DNA of 64,000 nt from Microbacterium halimionae (GCF_011761265.1 NZ_JAAOZB010000001.1:620001-684000), one strand, 5' to 3'; counted from the stretch's first letter, positions 8,335-17,328 are shown. Notes: generated by a model not told the origin, from the sequence alone. Numbers and translations: made by a program.

Positions 8335-9183
8335 ATGGATCGCGCTGCGCTCGCCGCATTTCTGCTGAGTCGTCGCAGCGGCCTGCGGCCCGCCGATGTC
8401 GGGTTAAGCGCTGGACCACGTCGACGGACCCCCGGCCTCAGACGAGAAGAAGTCGCGCAACTCGCGGGAATGTCGGCCGATTACTACACGCGGTTAGAAC
8501 AGAGCCGCGGTCCGCAGCCGAGTACGCAGATGCTGTCGTCACTTGTTCGAGCGCTCCGGCTGACGGCCGATGAGGGCGACTATCTTTTTCGCGTGGCAGG
8601 GCACAGCCCGCCCGACCGCTCGTTCGCGGGCGAACACGTCGCGCCAGGGCTGCTGCGGGTACTCGACAGGTTGGAGGACACTCCGGCGATGATCCTGTCG
8701 TTGCTTGGAGAGACACTGGTGCAGAACGGCCCAGCGAAAGCGCTTTTCGGTGACGCGAGCGCTTTAACCGGCTGGGCGCGTAGCGATGCCTATCGATGGT
8801 TTGTGAGTCCGTATGACGCGCGTAGTCGTTATCCCGAGAGCGATCACGAACGACAAGCTCGTGCGCTGGTGGCGTCTCTTCGCGCGGCGATCGGTGTGAT
8901 GGGCAACGACTCGCGTGCGGGCGCACTCGTTCGTGAAATCAGCCGACAAAGTCCGGAGTTCGTGGCGCTGTGGGCAGAACACGAGGTGCGTCGGCGCTTC
9001 GAGGACCACAAAGTACTCATCCATCCCGAGATCGGCGAGATCGAAGTGGACTGCCAAGCTCTCTTCACCGAGGATCAATCGCAGGTGTTGCTCGTTCTTA
9101 CAGCCCCACCGCGCAGCGAGGCAGCCAGCAAGCTTGAGCTGCTGGCAATTCTTGGGACCCAACGCTTTGCGAGTGAACGATAG
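8335..9183 (+). CDS. XRE-family transcriptional regulator, MmyB-like
   Basis: A 282-residue regulator. The N-terminal helix-turn-helix covers about 8-75 and carries the hallmark RTPGLRREEVAQLAGMS followed by YYTRLEQ and GPQPS. The C-terminal region (about 95-275) has the look of the MmyB-like ligand-binding domain (PAMILSLLGETLVQNGPAKALFGD), which in characterised relatives binds a fatty-acid-like ligand. It is divergent from the SDR gene at 7470-8234 and probably controls it and itself. The start is supported by the position of the -10 element. Confidence 0.9.
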   Translation: MDRAALAAFLLSRRSGLRPADVGLSAGPRRRTPGLRREEVAQLAGMSADYYTRLEQSRGPQPSTQMLSSLVRALRLTADEGDYLFRVAGHSPPDRSFAGEHVAPGLLRVLDRLEDTPAMILSLLGETLVQNGPAKALFGDASALTGWARSDAYRWFVSPYDARSRYPESDHERQARALVASLRAAIGVMGNDSRAGALVREISRQSPEFVALWAEHEVRRRFEDHKVLIHPEIGEIEVDCQALFTEDQSQVLLVLTAPPRSEAASKLELLAILGTQRFASER

Positions 9184-9227
9184 CGTCTCATCGCCCTAGG
9201 TCGAGTGGGTTCGGCCTAGAATCGCAT

Positions 9228-10730
9228 GTGCCCTCCGAGACGACAGAACCGCAGCCAGACGGTAGCGAGACGCCAGGCGACTACACGCCTGCGATCGACC
9301 CTGACGAGCTGGCGATCACTCTCAAGGTGCTCGCCGGGATGTCGAGCATCGACGAAGAGCACCCCGATTACGTGCAAGTGCGCCGCGCAACCGCGGCAAT
9401 GTTCAAGGCCGTCAAGCGCGTTCGCCGCCGAGAGATCCGCGACGCGATCGTTGCCGCAGACAAAGCCGTTGTGGCAAAGACCGCGACGGGCGCTCCCGAT
9501 CGCATCGACGATGAAACCCGTGGCATCCCGATTTCAACGGCCACTACGGCGCCGACTGCGGGCACGCTCCTAAAGGCGCGCGGATGCTACATCTGCAAAA
9601 AGCCGTACACGGTTGTCGATGCGTTCTACCACCAGCTGTGCCAGGAGTGCGCGGCGATGAGCCACGCCAAGCGCGATGCCCGCACCGACCTCACGGGTAA
9701 GCGTGCGCTGCTCACCGGTGGACGAGCGAAGATCGGCATGTACATCGCGCTTCGTCTGCTGCGTGATGGTGCACACACCACGATCACGACGCGTTTTCCG
9801 CGCGATGCCGTGCGTCGATTCAGTAGCCTTCCCGATTCGGCAGACTGGTTGCAGCGCTTGAAAGTGGTCGGGATCGACCTGCGCGACCCCGCTCAAGTGA
9901 TCGGCCTCGCCGAAGATGTTGCCGCAGCCGGGCCCCTCGACATTCTGATCAACAACGCCACGCAGACGGTGCGCCGGTCGACGGGTGCGTATCAACCCCT
10001 CGTGGATGCCGAACTCGCGCCTCTCCCCGATGGCCCGCTGCCCGAACTCATCACTTTCGGGCACACGAACGACCGGCACCCGCAGGCTCTCGCGCAGTCG
10101 GTGACATCGCACCCGATTTTGGCGGCGGCATCCGCTCGAGCCGAGGAGCTCACCGAGCAGGCGCTGGCTGCCGGGTCGAGTTCGCTCGAGCGTCTCGCTG
10201 CCGGCACCGCAATCGATGCCGGTGGACTTCTGCCCGACCTCCACGACATCAACTCGTGGACGCAGCACGTCGACCAGGTCGACCCGCTCGAGATGCTCGA
10301 AGTACAGCTCGCCAATACAACGGCGCCGTTCATCCTCATTTCGAAACTGCGGCCATCCCTTGCCGCCAGCGACGGACACCGCAAGTACGTCGTCAACGTC
10401 AGCGCGATGGAGGGTGTGTTCGGTCGCGGTTACAAGGGGCCGGGGCATCCGCACACCAACATGGCGAAAGCTGCCGTCAACATGCTCACGCGCACAAGCG
10501 CGCGCGAGATGTTCGAGTCGGATCGCATTCTTATGACGAGCGTTGATACCGGTTGGATTACCGATGAGCGCCCGCACCCGACGAAGGTGCGTTTGGCCGA
10601 GGAAGGGTTTCACGCGCCCCTAGACCTCGTCGACGGTGCCGCGCGCGTGTATGACCCGATCGTGCGCGGCGAAGCCGGCGAAGACCTTTTTGGCGTCTTC
10701 CTTAAGGACTACGCTCCGGGTTCATGGTGA
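9228..10730 (+). CDS. SDR-family protein with N-terminal four-cysteine zinc motif
   Basis: A 500-residue protein in three parts. Residues 1-100 are an unrecognised charged helical region. Residues 120-141 form a C-x2-C-x14-C-x2-C zinc knuckle (Cys120, 123, 138 and 141). From 155 on it is an SDR fold with TGGRAKIG at 163-170, DLRDPAQV (acidic base), INNAT and NVSAMEG (Ser392). The usual catalytic tyrosine is absent: the YxxxK position reads Thr410-N-M-A-Lys414 inside GHPHTNMAKAA. An insertion of about 75 residues (about 250-325) interrupts the fold. It may bind NAD(P) but use different chemistry or be a sensor. The GTG start is 5 bases after TAGAAT. Its 3' end overlaps nhaA by 7 bases. Confidence 0.82.
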   Translation: MPSETTEPQPDGSETPGDYTPAIDPDELAITLKVLAGMSSIDEEHPDYVQVRRATAAMFKAVKRVRRREIRDAIVAADKAVVAKTATGAPDRIDDETRGIPISTATTAPTAGTLLKARGCYICKKPYTVVDAFYHQLCQECAAMSHAKRDARTDLTGKRALLTGGRAKIGMYIALRLLRDGAHTTITTRFPRDAVRRFSSLPDSADWLQRLKVVGIDLRDPAQVIGLAEDVAAAGPLDILINNATQTVRRSTGAYQPLVDAELAPLPDGPLPELITFGHTNDRHPQALAQSVTSHPILAAASARAEELTEQALAAGSSSLERLAAGTAIDAGGLLPDLHDINSWTQHVDQVDPLEMLEVQLANTTAPFILISKLRPSLAASDGHRKYVVNVSAMEGVFGRGYKGPGHPHTNMAKAAVNMLTRTSAREMFESDRILMTSVDTGWITDERPHPTKVRLAEEGFHAPLDLVDGAARVYDPIVRGEAGEDLFGVFLKDYAPGSW

Positions 10731-12505
10731 CAACTCTGTCGGCAGCGCGCAGCGACCGGGTTGCCGCAGCGCTCCTGCTGCTCGCGACAATCGCCGCGGT
10801 GGTCTGGGCGAACGTATCGACCAGCGGATACGAAGTCTTCTGGTCGACGAACATCGATATCTCGGTGGGCGGGTTCGGCGCCGAATTCACGGCGCACGAA
10901 CTGGTGAACGAGGGTCTCATGACCTTCTTCTTCTTTCTCGTCGGACTCGAAGTCAAACGAGAGTTCACGATAGGTGAGCTGACCTCGCGCTCACGTGCAA
11001 TCGTGCCGATCGTTGCGGCCATCGCTGGGCTCGCGGTTCCGGCGCTTATCTTCATTGCCATTAACGCATCGAGCGGGTCGGCGGGCGCCTGGGGTGTAGT
11101 TATTTCAACAGACACCGCGTTCTTGCTCGGAGCACTCGCACTCATCGGGCCGAAGCATCCCGCACGACTTCGTACGTTCTTGTTGACCCTCGCGGTCGTT
11201 GATGACGTCGGCGCGCTCATCGTGATCGCGGTGTTCTACAACGAGGGCCTCAGTTTGCTCCCGCTGACCATCGCCATCGTGCTCTTGGTTTTGCTTGCGT
11301 TTGTGCGCTGGTTGCCTGCTGGCACGGGCATCGCCTACGCCATTGGTGGCATCGCGCTGTGGGTCGCCGTGTCGGCGTCGGGTGTGCACGCAACGCTCGC
11401 GGGTGTGGCGGTAGCGCTTATCATTCCGGTGTTTTCGCCGCGTCGCGCCGAGGTTGAGCGCACGACCGACCTCACGCAGGCCTTCCGGGAGTCGCCGAAC
11501 CCGGCGTACGCGTCGGCCCTGCAGCGCACGGTGCGAGGTGCGCTCTCGATCAACGAGCGGATCGACTCAGCGTGGCGGCCGTACATTCAGCTCGGCGTGC
11601 TGCCGATCTTTGCTCTCGCGAACGCCGGCGTGCACATCGACGTCGAGGTGCTGACAGCCGCCGTCACGTCACCGATTACGTGGGGCATCATCGCGGCCCT
11701 CGTCGGCGGCAAGTTCGTCGGTATCACCGGTGCGACAACGCTCATGAAGCGCCTCGGCGTCGGCGAGCTCGCCCCCGGACTCACCGTCCGACGTGTCGGT
11801 GGCGGGGCAGCGCTTTCGGGCATCGGGTTCACCATTGCGCTGTTCCTTGTGCCACTGGCGATCAGTGACCCCGATCAGCAGGATCTTGCCCGGGTCGGGG
11901 TGTTGGCGGCATCCGTTATTGCCTTCGCTCTGGGCTGGGCGATTCTGTTCATCGGCGACAGGTTGCGCCCGCCGCGCGCTGTGGGTGCCGTGCTGAATCG
12001 GCCCGTTGATCCGGCACGCGACCACATTCGTGGCCCCGTTGATGCTCGCTACACAATCGTGGAATACGCCGACTTTGAGTGCCCGTTCTGTAGTCGCGCG
12101 ACGGGATCAGTGGATGCTGTGCTCGCACACTTCGGAGACGAGTTGCGCTGGGTCTACCGGCACTTGCCGCTCAGCAGCGTGCACCCGCATGCCACTCTCG
12201 CCGCCCAGGCCGCCGAAGCATCCGCATTGCAGGATCGATTCTTCGACTTCGCCCCGCTGCTGTTTTCGCATCAAGACGAGCTCGATGAAGATGGCCTCCG
12301 TCGCCGAGCCGAGGAGGTCGGGCTCGATGTTGTGAGATTCAGTGCCGATCTCCACTCTGCCGATGCTGCACGTCGGGTCGAAGACGATCGTCTCGACGCG
12401 GAATTGATGGATCTCCACAGCACTCCCACGTTCTTCATCGGCGAGAAGCGCCATATCGGCCCGTACGATTCGGCATCGCTCATACGTGCAATCGAGGGAC
12501 AGTAG
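10724..12505 (+). CDS. nhaA: Na+/H+ antiporter NhaA fused to a DsbA-like thioredoxin domain
   Basis: A 593-residue fusion. Residues 1 to about 415 are an NhaA sodium/proton antiporter with about 12 membrane helices, including the LTLAVVDDVGALIVIA stretch that carries the ion-binding aspartate pair. Residues 440-593 are a thioredoxin-fold DsbA-like domain with the active site Cys453-Pro-Phe-Cys456 in YADFECPFC, and a cis-proline in STPTFF (Pro568). Such NhaA-thioredoxin fusions are known in actinobacteria; how the redox domain acts on transport is not established. The ATG overlaps the stop of the preceding SDR gene, indicating coupled translation. It gives Na+ and pH homeostasis. Confidence 0.93.
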   Translation: MVTTLSAARSDRVAAALLLLATIAAVVWANVSTSGYEVFWSTNIDISVGGFGAEFTAHELVNEGLMTFFFFLVGLEVKREFTIGELTSRSRAIVPIVAAIAGLAVPALIFIAINASSGSAGAWGVVISTDTAFLLGALALIGPKHPARLRTFLLTLAVVDDVGALIVIAVFYNEGLSLLPLTIAIVLLVLLAFVRWLPAGTGIAYAIGGIALWVAVSASGVHATLAGVAVALIIPVFSPRRAEVERTTDLTQAFRESPNPAYASALQRTVRGALSINERIDSAWRPYIQLGVLPIFALANAGVHIDVEVLTAAVTSPITWGIIAALVGGKFVGITGATTLMKRLGVGELAPGLTVRRVGGGAALSGIGFTIALFLVPLAISDPDQQDLARVGVLAASVIAFALGWAILFIGDRLRPPRAVGAVLNRPVDPARDHIRGPVDARYTIVEYADFECPFCSRATGSVDAVLAHFGDELRWVYRHLPLSSVHPHATLAAQAAEASALQDRFFDFAPLLFSHQDELDEDGLRRRAEEVGLDVVRFSADLHSADAARRVEDDRLDAELMDLHSTPTFFIGEKRHIGPYDSASLIRAIEGQ

Positions 12506-12514
12506 GCCGAAGGG

Positions 12515-13627
12515 CTAATGGGGGCGGGTGACGAGGGCCTGCACCGCGTTGAGTGCGGCTGTTGGAGCCGGAAGAGCGAGAGCCTCTGCGCGCAGATCCA
12601 ATACGCGTGCGCGAGTTGCGGCATCCTCCATCAGCGCTCCCGTAGCCGATGCGATCAGAGCGGAATCCGCGGTAAGTGCGTTGAGGACAGTTCCCACACC
12701 GAGGTCTTCCACGCGGTCACCCGTAAAAGGTTGATCAGCGCCCATCGGAAACACTATTTGGGGCGCGCCGCCCGATACTGATCGCATGAACATGCCGCTA
12801 CCACCGTGATGAAGAACCACACTGGCACGCGGAATCAACGCTTCTAGATCGACGAAGCTCTCTATGCGAATGTGCGCGGGCTGTGGTCCGAAGCGGGACG
12901 CATCGAGGTCACTACCGATTGCGACAACCGCTGGCACGTCCAGCGCGGCGAGGGCGCCAAGAATGCGGTCGAAGAGATCCCCGGATTCGGTGTTGAATTC
13001 GGTTCCTAACGTCGCAACTATTGACCCGTTCGGGTGGGGTTCTGGCCCGCGGTCAGGGCGCATCCACGTTGTGTGCGGAGGTGGTGGAAACTCCGCTGCA
13101 CGCATTCTTGGCGCGAAAGGAATGACAAAGAGATCACCGTGCAGCCTCAGCTGCGCGGAAAGTCCCAGATCGACGGAGAGTCGTTGCAGTGCGGCGCCGA
13201 CACGGCTCTCGCGGACGAGTGCTCCTGATGCAATGACGGATACAACGACAACAGGAATCCCGGCTTCTGCACCTGTCGCCATCGCCCCAAAGTCGAATTC
13301 GTCGCAGATGACAACGTCTGCTGTCGCGGCACAGGCAATAGCGGCTGCAAATGAGCCGAGTGCAGCCTCGCCAGCGAAATATTGAGCCACGACGTCGACC
13401 TCGGACTCGCGGTTCAGGGGCAGCAAGGGGGTGATCTGTTGGGCGAGCGCAGCGCGACGATCGTCGCGCGTCACGATGCGGCGAAAGATGCCAGCCGGAG
13501 CCGCTTGAGCGCCAGACGAACGTCCGATCAGGGTGAGTTCATGCCCTGCCGCGGCCATTTCGCGTAGCAGCGGCATCTGCGGAAGTAGATGACCCGCACC
13601 GCCGGCGAAAGAGCAGAGAGCGCGCAC
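12515..13627 (-). CDS. UDP-glycosyltransferase-like protein (GT-B, MGT family)
   Basis: A 370-residue GT-B fold glycosyltransferase. The N-terminal segment LCSFAGGAGHLLPQMPLLRE is the acceptor-side glycine-rich loop. The C-terminal donor site carries VLHHGGSGMF (His273-His274-Gly-Gly) and, 20 residues on, FPMGADQ (Asp298-Gln299), the signature that binds the nucleotide sugar. It resembles macrolide and UDP-glucuronosyl-type transferases. The GTG at 13627 is favoured because the fold starts immediately after it; a longer reading to 13774 adds 49 unrelated residues. Donor and acceptor are unknown, and no biosynthetic cluster is adjacent. Confidence 0.82.
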   Translation of the reverse strand: MRALCSFAGGAGHLLPQMPLLREMAAAGHELTLIGRSSGAQAAPAGIFRRIVTRDDRRAALAQQITPLLPLNRESEVDVVAQYFAGEAALGSFAAAIACAATADVVICDEFDFGAMATGAEAGIPVVVVSVIASGALVRESRVGAALQRLSVDLGLSAQLRLHGDLFVIPFAPRMRAAEFPPPPHTTWMRPDRGPEPHPNGSIVATLGTEFNTESGDLFDRILGALAALDVPAVVAIGSDLDASRFGPQPAHIRIESFVDLEALIPRASVVLHHGGSGMFMRSVSGGAPQIVFPMGADQPFTGDRVEDLGVGTVLNALTADSALIASATGALMEDAATRARVLDLRAEALALPAPTAALNAVQALVTRPH

Positions 13628-13803
13628 ACCCCAAGAATATGCGTCAACGATAAATGTTTCGGTGATCAGAGCGCGCCTCCCCCTTGGGACCTGAGCTTGC
13701 TCGGAGGCGAAGGGTTCTGATTGATATCTCTCTTCCTCTTCTCCCCAAAAGTTTTTTGAGAAAGTTATCCACACCGGGGCTTTTTGGGCTAGTTTGGCAT
13801 GGT

Positions 13804-13837
13804 CAATGTCAGAGGTATGTTCGATACTTGGGGCATG
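13804..13837 (+). promoter_or_regulatory. Conserved promoter/operator of the DUF222-HNH gene, LexA-box-like
   Basis: This 34-base element reads CAATGTC, two variable bases, AGGT, one base, TGTTCGATA, one base, TT, three bases, GCATG. It is matched at 44322-44355 upstream of the intact paralog. TGTTCGA is half of the actinobacterial SOS box (TCGAAC-N4-GTTCGA), and about 12 of its 16 positions fit. GATACT (13823-13828) is a -10 hexamer 6 bases before the ATG. Confidence 0.55.
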
Positions 13838-15180
13838 TCAGAGAACGAAGCCGAGCCGCAAGAATCAGAAGCGCAGGTGCTGTCTGAGTCTGTATCGACT
13901 CTGACTTCTTTTGACGAGCAGATCGGGCAGATGGAGGCGGCGCGGGCTGCGGTTCTGGCGAACATGGGCCGGATCGCACTCGCGCAAATGCGGCGGATGA
14001 CATCGCGCGATTCACGGGATCGTGAGATTCCGATGCGTGCGGTCGCGGCAGAAGTCGGGGCAGCATTGCGGATGTCGGACCGGACTGCGCAAACGCGCAT
14101 CGATGACGCGATCGAAGTCACCGAGTCGTATCCCGAAACGTTCGCGTCGTGGAGTGCGGGGCGTATCTCGGAACGGCATGTGCAAGAGATATTGCGGGCG
14201 GGCGTGAACCTCACGGATGCTGCACCAAGGCCCGGTACGACCGGGACGTGGCGGCGGTCACTGAGGCCGAGACACCGGGGCGACTCCGCGGGTTCGCTGC
14301 AGCTCTTGCCGAGAAGGCGCAGCCACGAACGCTTGAGGAACGCTTCGACGACGTGAACGCGACGCGCACGGTGCGGTTGTTTGATCTTGCGGATGGGATG
14401 AGTTCGATCAGCGCGGTGTTGCCGTCGGTGCAAGCGCACGGGATCTTCAACCGCCTCACACAGCAGGCGCGAGCGTTGAAAGACTTTCGGGCCGGCCGGT
14501 CGGATTACGGCACGAAGGAACACGATCAGCCCGTGGATGATCCGCGGACGACGGATCAGATCCGCGCCGACATGTTCTCCGACATGCTGCTGACCTCGGT
14601 TCCGAGCCTTGACCCGCTCGCGGGCGATGACTGTGGCGGGCTCGGGGCAATCAAAGCGATCGTGCAGGTCACCGTTCCTGCCACAACGCTTGCGGGTACC
14701 TCATCGACACCGGCGGATTTGTCGGGCCTCAGCCTGGTTGACCCCGAGACCGCACGACGCCTCGCAGGTACCGCACCGGGATGGGATCGGGTGTTCACCC
14801 GGCCCGTGACAGGCACCGTCGTCGCCGTCGACCGGTACCGACCCAGCGATCAACTCAAACGGCAACTCCGGGCACGAGATCAACACTGCCGGTTCGTCGG
14901 ATGCCGCATGCCCACCCACCGGTGCGACATCGACCACACAGTAGATGCAGCCCTCGGTGGACCCACCCATCAGCACAACCTCGCGCATTTGTGCCGAAGG
15001 CATCACAGTTTGAAACACGTGAGCAAGTGGTCAGTGAAGCAACGCGGCGATGGGGTGTTGGAGTGGACCTCGCCGACCGGGCGAAGGTACACCGACAAAC
15101 CACCCGGGGTTGCATTTGAACCCGACTCAATCGATTACTCGACGCACTCCACGTCGCGCTTACCGTACTGTGGCGAGTGA
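13835..15180 (+). pseudogene. DUF222/HNH endonuclease gene with a -1 frameshift
   Basis: Two reading frames together make one DUF222-HNH protein like the intact paralog at 42906-44324. The first frame (from ATG 13835) covers the DUF222 N-terminal half up to NLTDAA near base 14221. The second carries TKARYDRDV from base 14224 and runs through RTTDQIRADMFSDMLL to a complete HNH motif (CRFVGCRMPTHRCDIDH, later HLCRRHH). One missing base at about 14222-14224 explains the break. The catalytic half is otherwise intact, so this is a recent mutation or a sequencing error. The family resembles mycobacterial 13E12-repeat proteins. The start is set by the conserved upstream element. Confidence 0.85.
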
Positions 15181-15210
15181 GTGGGACTTACTCACTGGGG
15201 GAGTCTCGTT

Positions 15211-16227
15211 ATGGTGAGTTCAGTTCGCGCATGGGCGACCGCTGCATTACTCGTTTCGCTCTTGGCGGTAGCGGCGCCCGCCGCAGCCGCTGCGCCGCCG
15301 GCGCTCGTGCTTACGCTTCCCGATCGTCTTGTTGTCGGTTCAGACGGTTCGCCTCCATTCGGCGACGTACATGGCGAAAATATACCGGGCCAATTTGTCG
15401 TTGAGGGGTGTCCTGATCCGAACGCCGTTGTCGTCGAAGCGACCTATTTCACCCCGGGCGGGAATCCAGACGGAGACGCAGCCGAAACATTTGACGGTTA
15501 CCCGGAAGAACAAGGCCGCCAGGCAATCGCGTTACGCCAAGTGGTCGAGTGGTTCGAGAGCACCGGTCAGGCTGCGGGAGGTTCGATGGTATTCGCCGTA
15601 GAGTGCTCACCTCTTGGCGACACAGCGGTCGCTGCCATCCCCGTGCTCGAGCTGCAATTTCAGTTACCGACAGGCACAACCATCGAGACGCTGCAGGCGG
15701 AGGCAGACCCAGGTAGCGCTGTGATCCTTGGGTGTGGAGAAGGCTCCAGCAACTACATGCGTATCGCTGCCACTTATTGGGCCTCGATCGATGGCGAGTA
15801 CATTGAGATGCCCGTGGCGGAGGTCCCCGGACAAGCGGTCGTAGACGGTGTCGTTGAGTTCCCTCTCACTGAGATAGCGGAATGGCTCAAGATCGAGAAT
15901 CCTGCTCTCGGCTCTCTCATCTTGGAGGCGACGTGCTTTTCTCCGTCTTCCACGCCGTCGCCGGACGACGCAATCTCATTTGCGTGGATACTCATCCCAG
16001 GAAACGTGAACGGCGGTAGCGAACTCCTGCCGACGTCCGAGCCGGAAGTTACCGCCGATTCAACTACCGAGACAGATGGTTCCAACTCCGAGATGGATGG
16101 CCTCGCGGTAACGGGCGGAGATGAAGTCGACCCACTTGTGCCGTTGCTGGCGTTCGCCATGATCATTGCCGGTGCTATTGCGGTCGGGTTCAGTTCGATG
16201 CAAGGTCGTCGAAAGCGACAGGTGTGA
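15211..16227 (+). CDS. Cell-wall-anchored surface protein with LAVTG sorting signal
   Basis: A 338-residue secreted protein. A signal peptide spans residues 1 to about 28 (hydrophobic core followed by AAPAAAAA). The mature part appears to hold two similar domains, each with a cysteine pair (EGCPDPN with VECSPLG, and LGCGEGS with EATCFSPS). The C-terminus is a sorting signal: LAVTG at 298-302, a hydrophobic helix, then RRKRQ. LAxTG motifs are substrates of class E sortases in actinobacteria. The ATG at 15211 has GGGGAG upstream. No sortase gene is in the window. The function of the two domains is unknown. Confidence 0.78.
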   Translation: MVSSVRAWATAALLVSLLAVAAPAAAAAPPALVLTLPDRLVVGSDGSPPFGDVHGENIPGQFVVEGCPDPNAVVVEATYFTPGGNPDGDAAETFDGYPEEQGRQAIALRQVVEWFESTGQAAGGSMVFAVECSPLGDTAVAAIPVLELQFQLPTGTTIETLQAEADPGSAVILGCGEGSSNYMRIAATYWASIDGEYIEMPVAEVPGQAVVDGVVEFPLTEIAEWLKIENPALGSLILEATCFSPSSTPSPDDAISFAWILIPGNVNGGSELLPTSEPEVTADSTTETDGSNSEMDGLAVTGGDEVDPLVPLLAFAMIIAGAIAVGFSSMQGRRKRQV

Positions 16228-16342
16228 TCAGCGACCTCGCTACCGAGATCCCTGACTTCTCGGGCAACGCTCACCGCACCACGACTTAGACTGGAGTCAT
16301 CCCCTGAACTCGCCGGGGAACCCGCTGCGCCCAGGAATTACC

Positions 16343-16993
16343 GTGTCTTCAACGTCCGTACCCCGAACTTTCGAAGTTCGTCACGTGCAAATGGCGCGCG
16401 CCGCTTTCGCGGCTCTCGCTGCCGCGATGATCACTTTTTCGCCTGATCACTCGGCGACCGTGGGGCTCAGTGTGTTCAGCGGGTTCACTATCGCGACCGG
16501 CATTGTGCTGTTGCTGGCGTCATGGCTCGTGTATCCGGCCGGCGCGCGCTGGCCCGCAATCACGCTCGGCGTCTTCGCCGTAATCGCGGGAATGGCCAGT
16601 GGCGTTGCAGGCCTTCGCACCTCAACACTGTTCTTCAGCGTCGTCATCAGCTGGGCACTTGCAACGGGATTTTTCGAGACCCTCGCGGGCTGGCGTGCAC
16701 GTAAGAGCGTCGCCTCGACGGCCGCCAAAAGTGAGGCGCGTGACGCACTGACCGTCGGCATCCTGACTCTGGTTTTGGGCATCGCGCTGCTCTTCGTTCC
16801 GGCGCAGTACGCGCTGCAGTATTACATCGCGGATGCCGATCAAACCTTCACTCTCACCGGCATCACCATCGGCGTCGGTGTGTTCGGAGCGTACGCCGCA
16901 ATCATCGCGGTGTTCCTCGCGATTGCGGCGCTTTCGCCGCGACCAGCGCCCGCCGAATCCGCGCAGACCGACACGCCGGGAGGCACGGCATGA
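16343..16993 (+). CDS. Multi-span membrane protein (DUF308/HdeD-like architecture)
   Basis: A 216-residue membrane protein with six predicted helices, in the GLSVFSGFTIATGIVLLLASW-type repeat pattern that recalls HdeD/DUF308 proteins. The match is by architecture only. The GTG start follows a CAGGAA ribosome site. A TTAGACT -10-like element about 55 bases upstream would give a short leader containing a CCCC-GGGG hairpin. The stop overlaps the start of the next gene as ATGA, so the two membrane proteins are co-translated. Role unknown. Confidence 0.7.
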   Translation: MSSTSVPRTFEVRHVQMARAAFAALAAAMITFSPDHSATVGLSVFSGFTIATGIVLLLASWLVYPAGARWPAITLGVFAVIAGMASGVAGLRTSTLFFSVVISWALATGFFETLAGWRARKSVASTAAKSEARDALTVGILTLVLGIALLFVPAQYALQYYIADADQTFTLTGITIGVGVFGAYAAIIAVFLAIAALSPRPAPAESAQTDTPGGTA

Positions 16994-17328
16994 CAGATCG
17001 TCCGACACGTCGAGACCTCATGAAGCCCGCACAACTGGTGGGCCTCGCATTCGTTGCAGCTCTCTTTGGCGGCATCGTGACGCTGGTATCGATGGGAGCC
17101 TTTCAGGCGCGTCCCGCCGACGAGATTCAGCGCGCCATCATGGTCGCTCTGGTGGTTGCCGGTGTCACGTTCATCGTCACACTCGTCGTGATGGCGCTTC
17201 TCGTGCTCGCGGTTGACCCCGCACAGATCGAGAAGAAAATCGACCGCGCAGTGCTGCTGCCGCCCGAAGAAACCACCGACTCTTCCGAATCGGCGTCGAA
17301 CGGCGACGAGACCCCCGAACGCCAGTAA
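16990..17328 (+). CDS. Two-span membrane protein of unknown function
   Basis: A 112-residue protein with two membrane helices (about residues 15-35 and 47-71) and a charged, disordered C-terminal tail rich in Glu, Ser and Thr. Similar small proteins are widespread in actinobacteria, but I know no function. The ATG overlaps the stop codon of the preceding membrane protein by 4 bases (ATGA), implying a two-gene operon and a possible complex. Confidence 0.7.
   Translation: MTDRPTRRDLMKPAQLVGLAFVAALFGGIVTLVSMGAFQARPADEIQRAIMVALVVAGVTFIVTLVVMALLVLAVDPAQIEKKIDRAVLLPPEETTDSSESASNGDETPERQ

Noticed and set aside
9570..10613. A 347-codon minus-strand frame inside the zinc-knuckle SDR gene
   Set aside because: It is antisense shadow coding, with no start signal and no family features; the plus-strand gene has clear motifs.
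14204..14240. Programmed -1 frameshifting in the DUF222/HNH gene
   Set aside because: No slippery heptamer or downstream stem is visible, and the paralog is made in one frame. A one-base loss is simpler.
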